Of a DNA stretch of 7,104 bases, positions 5,886 through 7,104 are shown one piece after another. Positions within the stretch are counted from its first letter, which is position 1. Each line of letters starts with the position of its first letter. The DNA is taken from assembly GCA_025350985.1 (NCBI GenBank), contig JANXWU010000017.1:1-7104 (forward strand). The letters are read 5' to 3'. This DNA comes from Spartobacteria bacterium (GTDB taxonomy: Bacteria > Verrucomicrobiota > Verrucomicrobiia > Chthoniobacterales > Chthoniobacteraceae). The translations under genes were made by a program, and so were the position numbers. The notes beneath the pieces were generated by a model. That model did not search any database. It was not told the DNA's origin and worked only from the letters and a program-made list of their open reading frames with translations.

Positions 5886-7104
5886 ATGCGTTTACTCGAC
5901 ACCATCAATTCCCCATCGGACGTCAAAACCCTGCGCGAGGATCAACTCCCGCAACTTGCCCAGGAAATTCGCGACGAATTGATTAACGTCCTTTCCGAAA
6001 AAAATCCCAACTCAGTGGGAGGGCACCTCGGCCCCAATTTGGGCGTGGTCGAACTGACCATCGCCTTGCACCGGGTTTTCAACACGCCGTCCGACAAGTT
6101 CGTTTTCGACGTGAGTCATCAAGGCTACGTCCACAAACTGCTGACGGGGCGCCGCGCCCGTTTTCACACGATGCGGCAGTACGAGGGATTGAACGGTTTC
6201 CTTCTGCGCAGCGAGAGTGAGCACGATTGCTACGGCGCGGGACACGCCGGCACCGCACTTTCCGCCGCGCTCGGGATGGCCGTGGGCCGCGATCAGAAGG
6301 GCACCGGCGATCACGTCATCTGCGTCGCCGGCGACGCGGCGTTCACCTGCGGCGTCAGCTACGAAGCGCTGAACAACGTCGCGCATTCGACGAGAAAATT
6401 CATCGTGGTCCTCAACGACAACGAATGGTCCATCGCCAAAAACGTCGGTGCGATGGCCTCCTACTTTAACAAAATCGCCACCAACCCGACCTACGCGCAC
6501 CTGCATCACCGCGCGGCGTCTTTTGTCGAGCGCATCGGCGGAAAATACGCGCGCAGTCTCATCGGCAAAGTCGAGGAAGGCGTGAAAAATCTGCTGCTGC
6601 CGAGCGTGATTTTCGAGGAACTCGGATTGCGTTACTACGGCCCCATCGACGGGCACGACACGGATTTACTCATCCGCACGTTCGAGTTTTTGAAGACCCA
6701 GAACGAGCCCGTGCTGCTGCACATCATCACGGAAAAAGGCAAAGGCTACGCGCCCGCCTTGGCCAAGCCGGACAAGTTTCACGGGCTCGGGAAATTCGAG
6801 CCGACGACTGGCGAGACGGCGGCCGCTTCAACGCCCACTTACTCCGAATTGCTCGGCCACACGCTCGCGAAGTTCGCGGACACGAACAACAAGATCGTCG
6901 CCATTACCGCTGCCATGCCCACCGGCACCGGCCTCATCCATTTCCAGAAAAAACACCCCAACAAATATTTCGACGTAGGCATCGCCGAGGAGCACGCCGC
7001 GCTTTTCGCCTGCGGCCTGGCAGTGCAGGGGTTGAAACCGTTCCTCACGATTTACTCGACCTTCATGCAGCGCGCCTACGACATGATCATCCACGATATG
7101 GCGC
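5886..7104 (+). CDS. dxs: 1-deoxy-D-xylulose-5-phosphate synthase, cut by window end
   Basis: The first 406 codons are present; the family is about 620-640 residues, so roughly the last third lies outside. DXS joins pyruvate and glyceraldehyde 3-phosphate with thiamine diphosphate to start the MEP isoprenoid pathway, and also feeds thiamine and pyridoxal synthesis. Visible landmarks are GGH (H47), DVSHQGYVHK with H78, LTGRR (86-90), GAGHAGTALSAALGMA (117-132), the cofactor motif D150 with LNDNE (176-180), EELG-YYGPIDGHD (244-258), H299 in KFHG, the pyrimidine-domain glutamate E368 in IAEEHA, and YSTFMQRAYD (390-399). The usual GDG is GDA here (149-151), with TCG following. The sequence is closer to the transketolase-like DXS type I associate with Verrucomicrobiota and relatives than to the E. 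coli enzyme. ATG 5886 gives the normal N-terminal length; CATTTTTCCC before it contains no ribosome binding site. Confidence 0.94.
   Translation, partial: MRLLDTINSPSDVKTLREDQLPQLAQEIRDELINVLSEKNPNSVGGHLGPNLGVVELTIALHRVFNTPSDKFVFDVSHQGYVHKLLTGRRARFHTMRQYEGLNGFLLRSESEHDCYGAGHAGTALSAALGMAVGRDQKGTGDHVICVAGDAAFTCGVSYEALNNVAHSTRKFIVVLNDNEWSIAKNVGAMASYFNKIATNPTYAHLHHRAASFVERIGGKYARSLIGKVEEGVKNLLLPSVIFEELGLRYYGPIDGHDTDLLIRTFEFLKTQNEPVLLHIITEKGKGYAPALAKPDKFHGLGKFEPTTGETAAASTPTYSELLGHTLAKFADTNNKIVAITAAMPTGTGLIHFQKKHPNKYFDVGIAEEHAALFACGLAVQGLKPFLTIYSTFMQRAYDMIIHDMA

Noticed and set aside
6012..6656. Minus-strand open frame inside dxs
   Set aside because: The plus-strand frame is an unmistakable DXS, so this is a shadow frame.

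Overview
The window is a single-direction (+ strand) block of ordinary-looking chromosomal genes from a GC-rich bacterium. I judge it most likely to be a member of Verrucomicrobiota. That rests on the style of the soluble PAS histidine kinase, the divergent DXS sequence, the xseB-dxs pairing, the absence of Shine-Dalgarno sequences and the heptad-phased repeat tracts. It is inferred from remembered family style, not from a search. I see no phage, transposase, CRISPR array, tRNA or rRNA.

Layout. Positions 1-47 may hold the end of an upstream gene, followed by a textbook rho-independent terminator (48-79). A 163-base gap with at best a weak promoter leads to a small secreted protein (243-707). 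Its stop overlaps, as ATGA, the start of a soluble PAS-type sensor histidine kinase (704-1954). After 144 bases comes an NtrC-family sigma54-activating response regulator (2099-3505). After another 90 bases there is a GT-C-like polytopic membrane glycosyltransferase (3596-5491), then xseB (5552-5848) and the first two thirds of dxs (5886 to the window edge). No gap exceeds 300 bases.

How the genes fit together. The kinase and regulator form a complete two-component pair with all catalytic motifs intact. The secreted protein is translationally coupled to the kinase. The membrane glycosyltransferase is downstream and could be part of the same envelope-related unit, but this is not shown. xseB and dxs are housekeeping genes (exonuclease VII small subunit; first step of the MEP isoprenoid pathway) often found near each other in bacteria.

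What is unusual. Four tracts of degenerate repeats with an exact 7-base period lie in or between the genes: inside the kinase PAS domain (1063-1104), across the kinase C-terminus (1915-1956), just before the regulator start (2066-2093), and across the regulator C-terminus and the leader of the glycosyltransferase (3460-3592). The second and third tracts are inverted copies. Their RNA can form a 26-pair stem that begins at the kinase stop codon and ends one base before the regulator start codon. That stem is the most interesting structure here. The DXS also carries GDA in place of the usual GDG of the thiamine-diphosphate motif. I found no convincing new multi-gene system.
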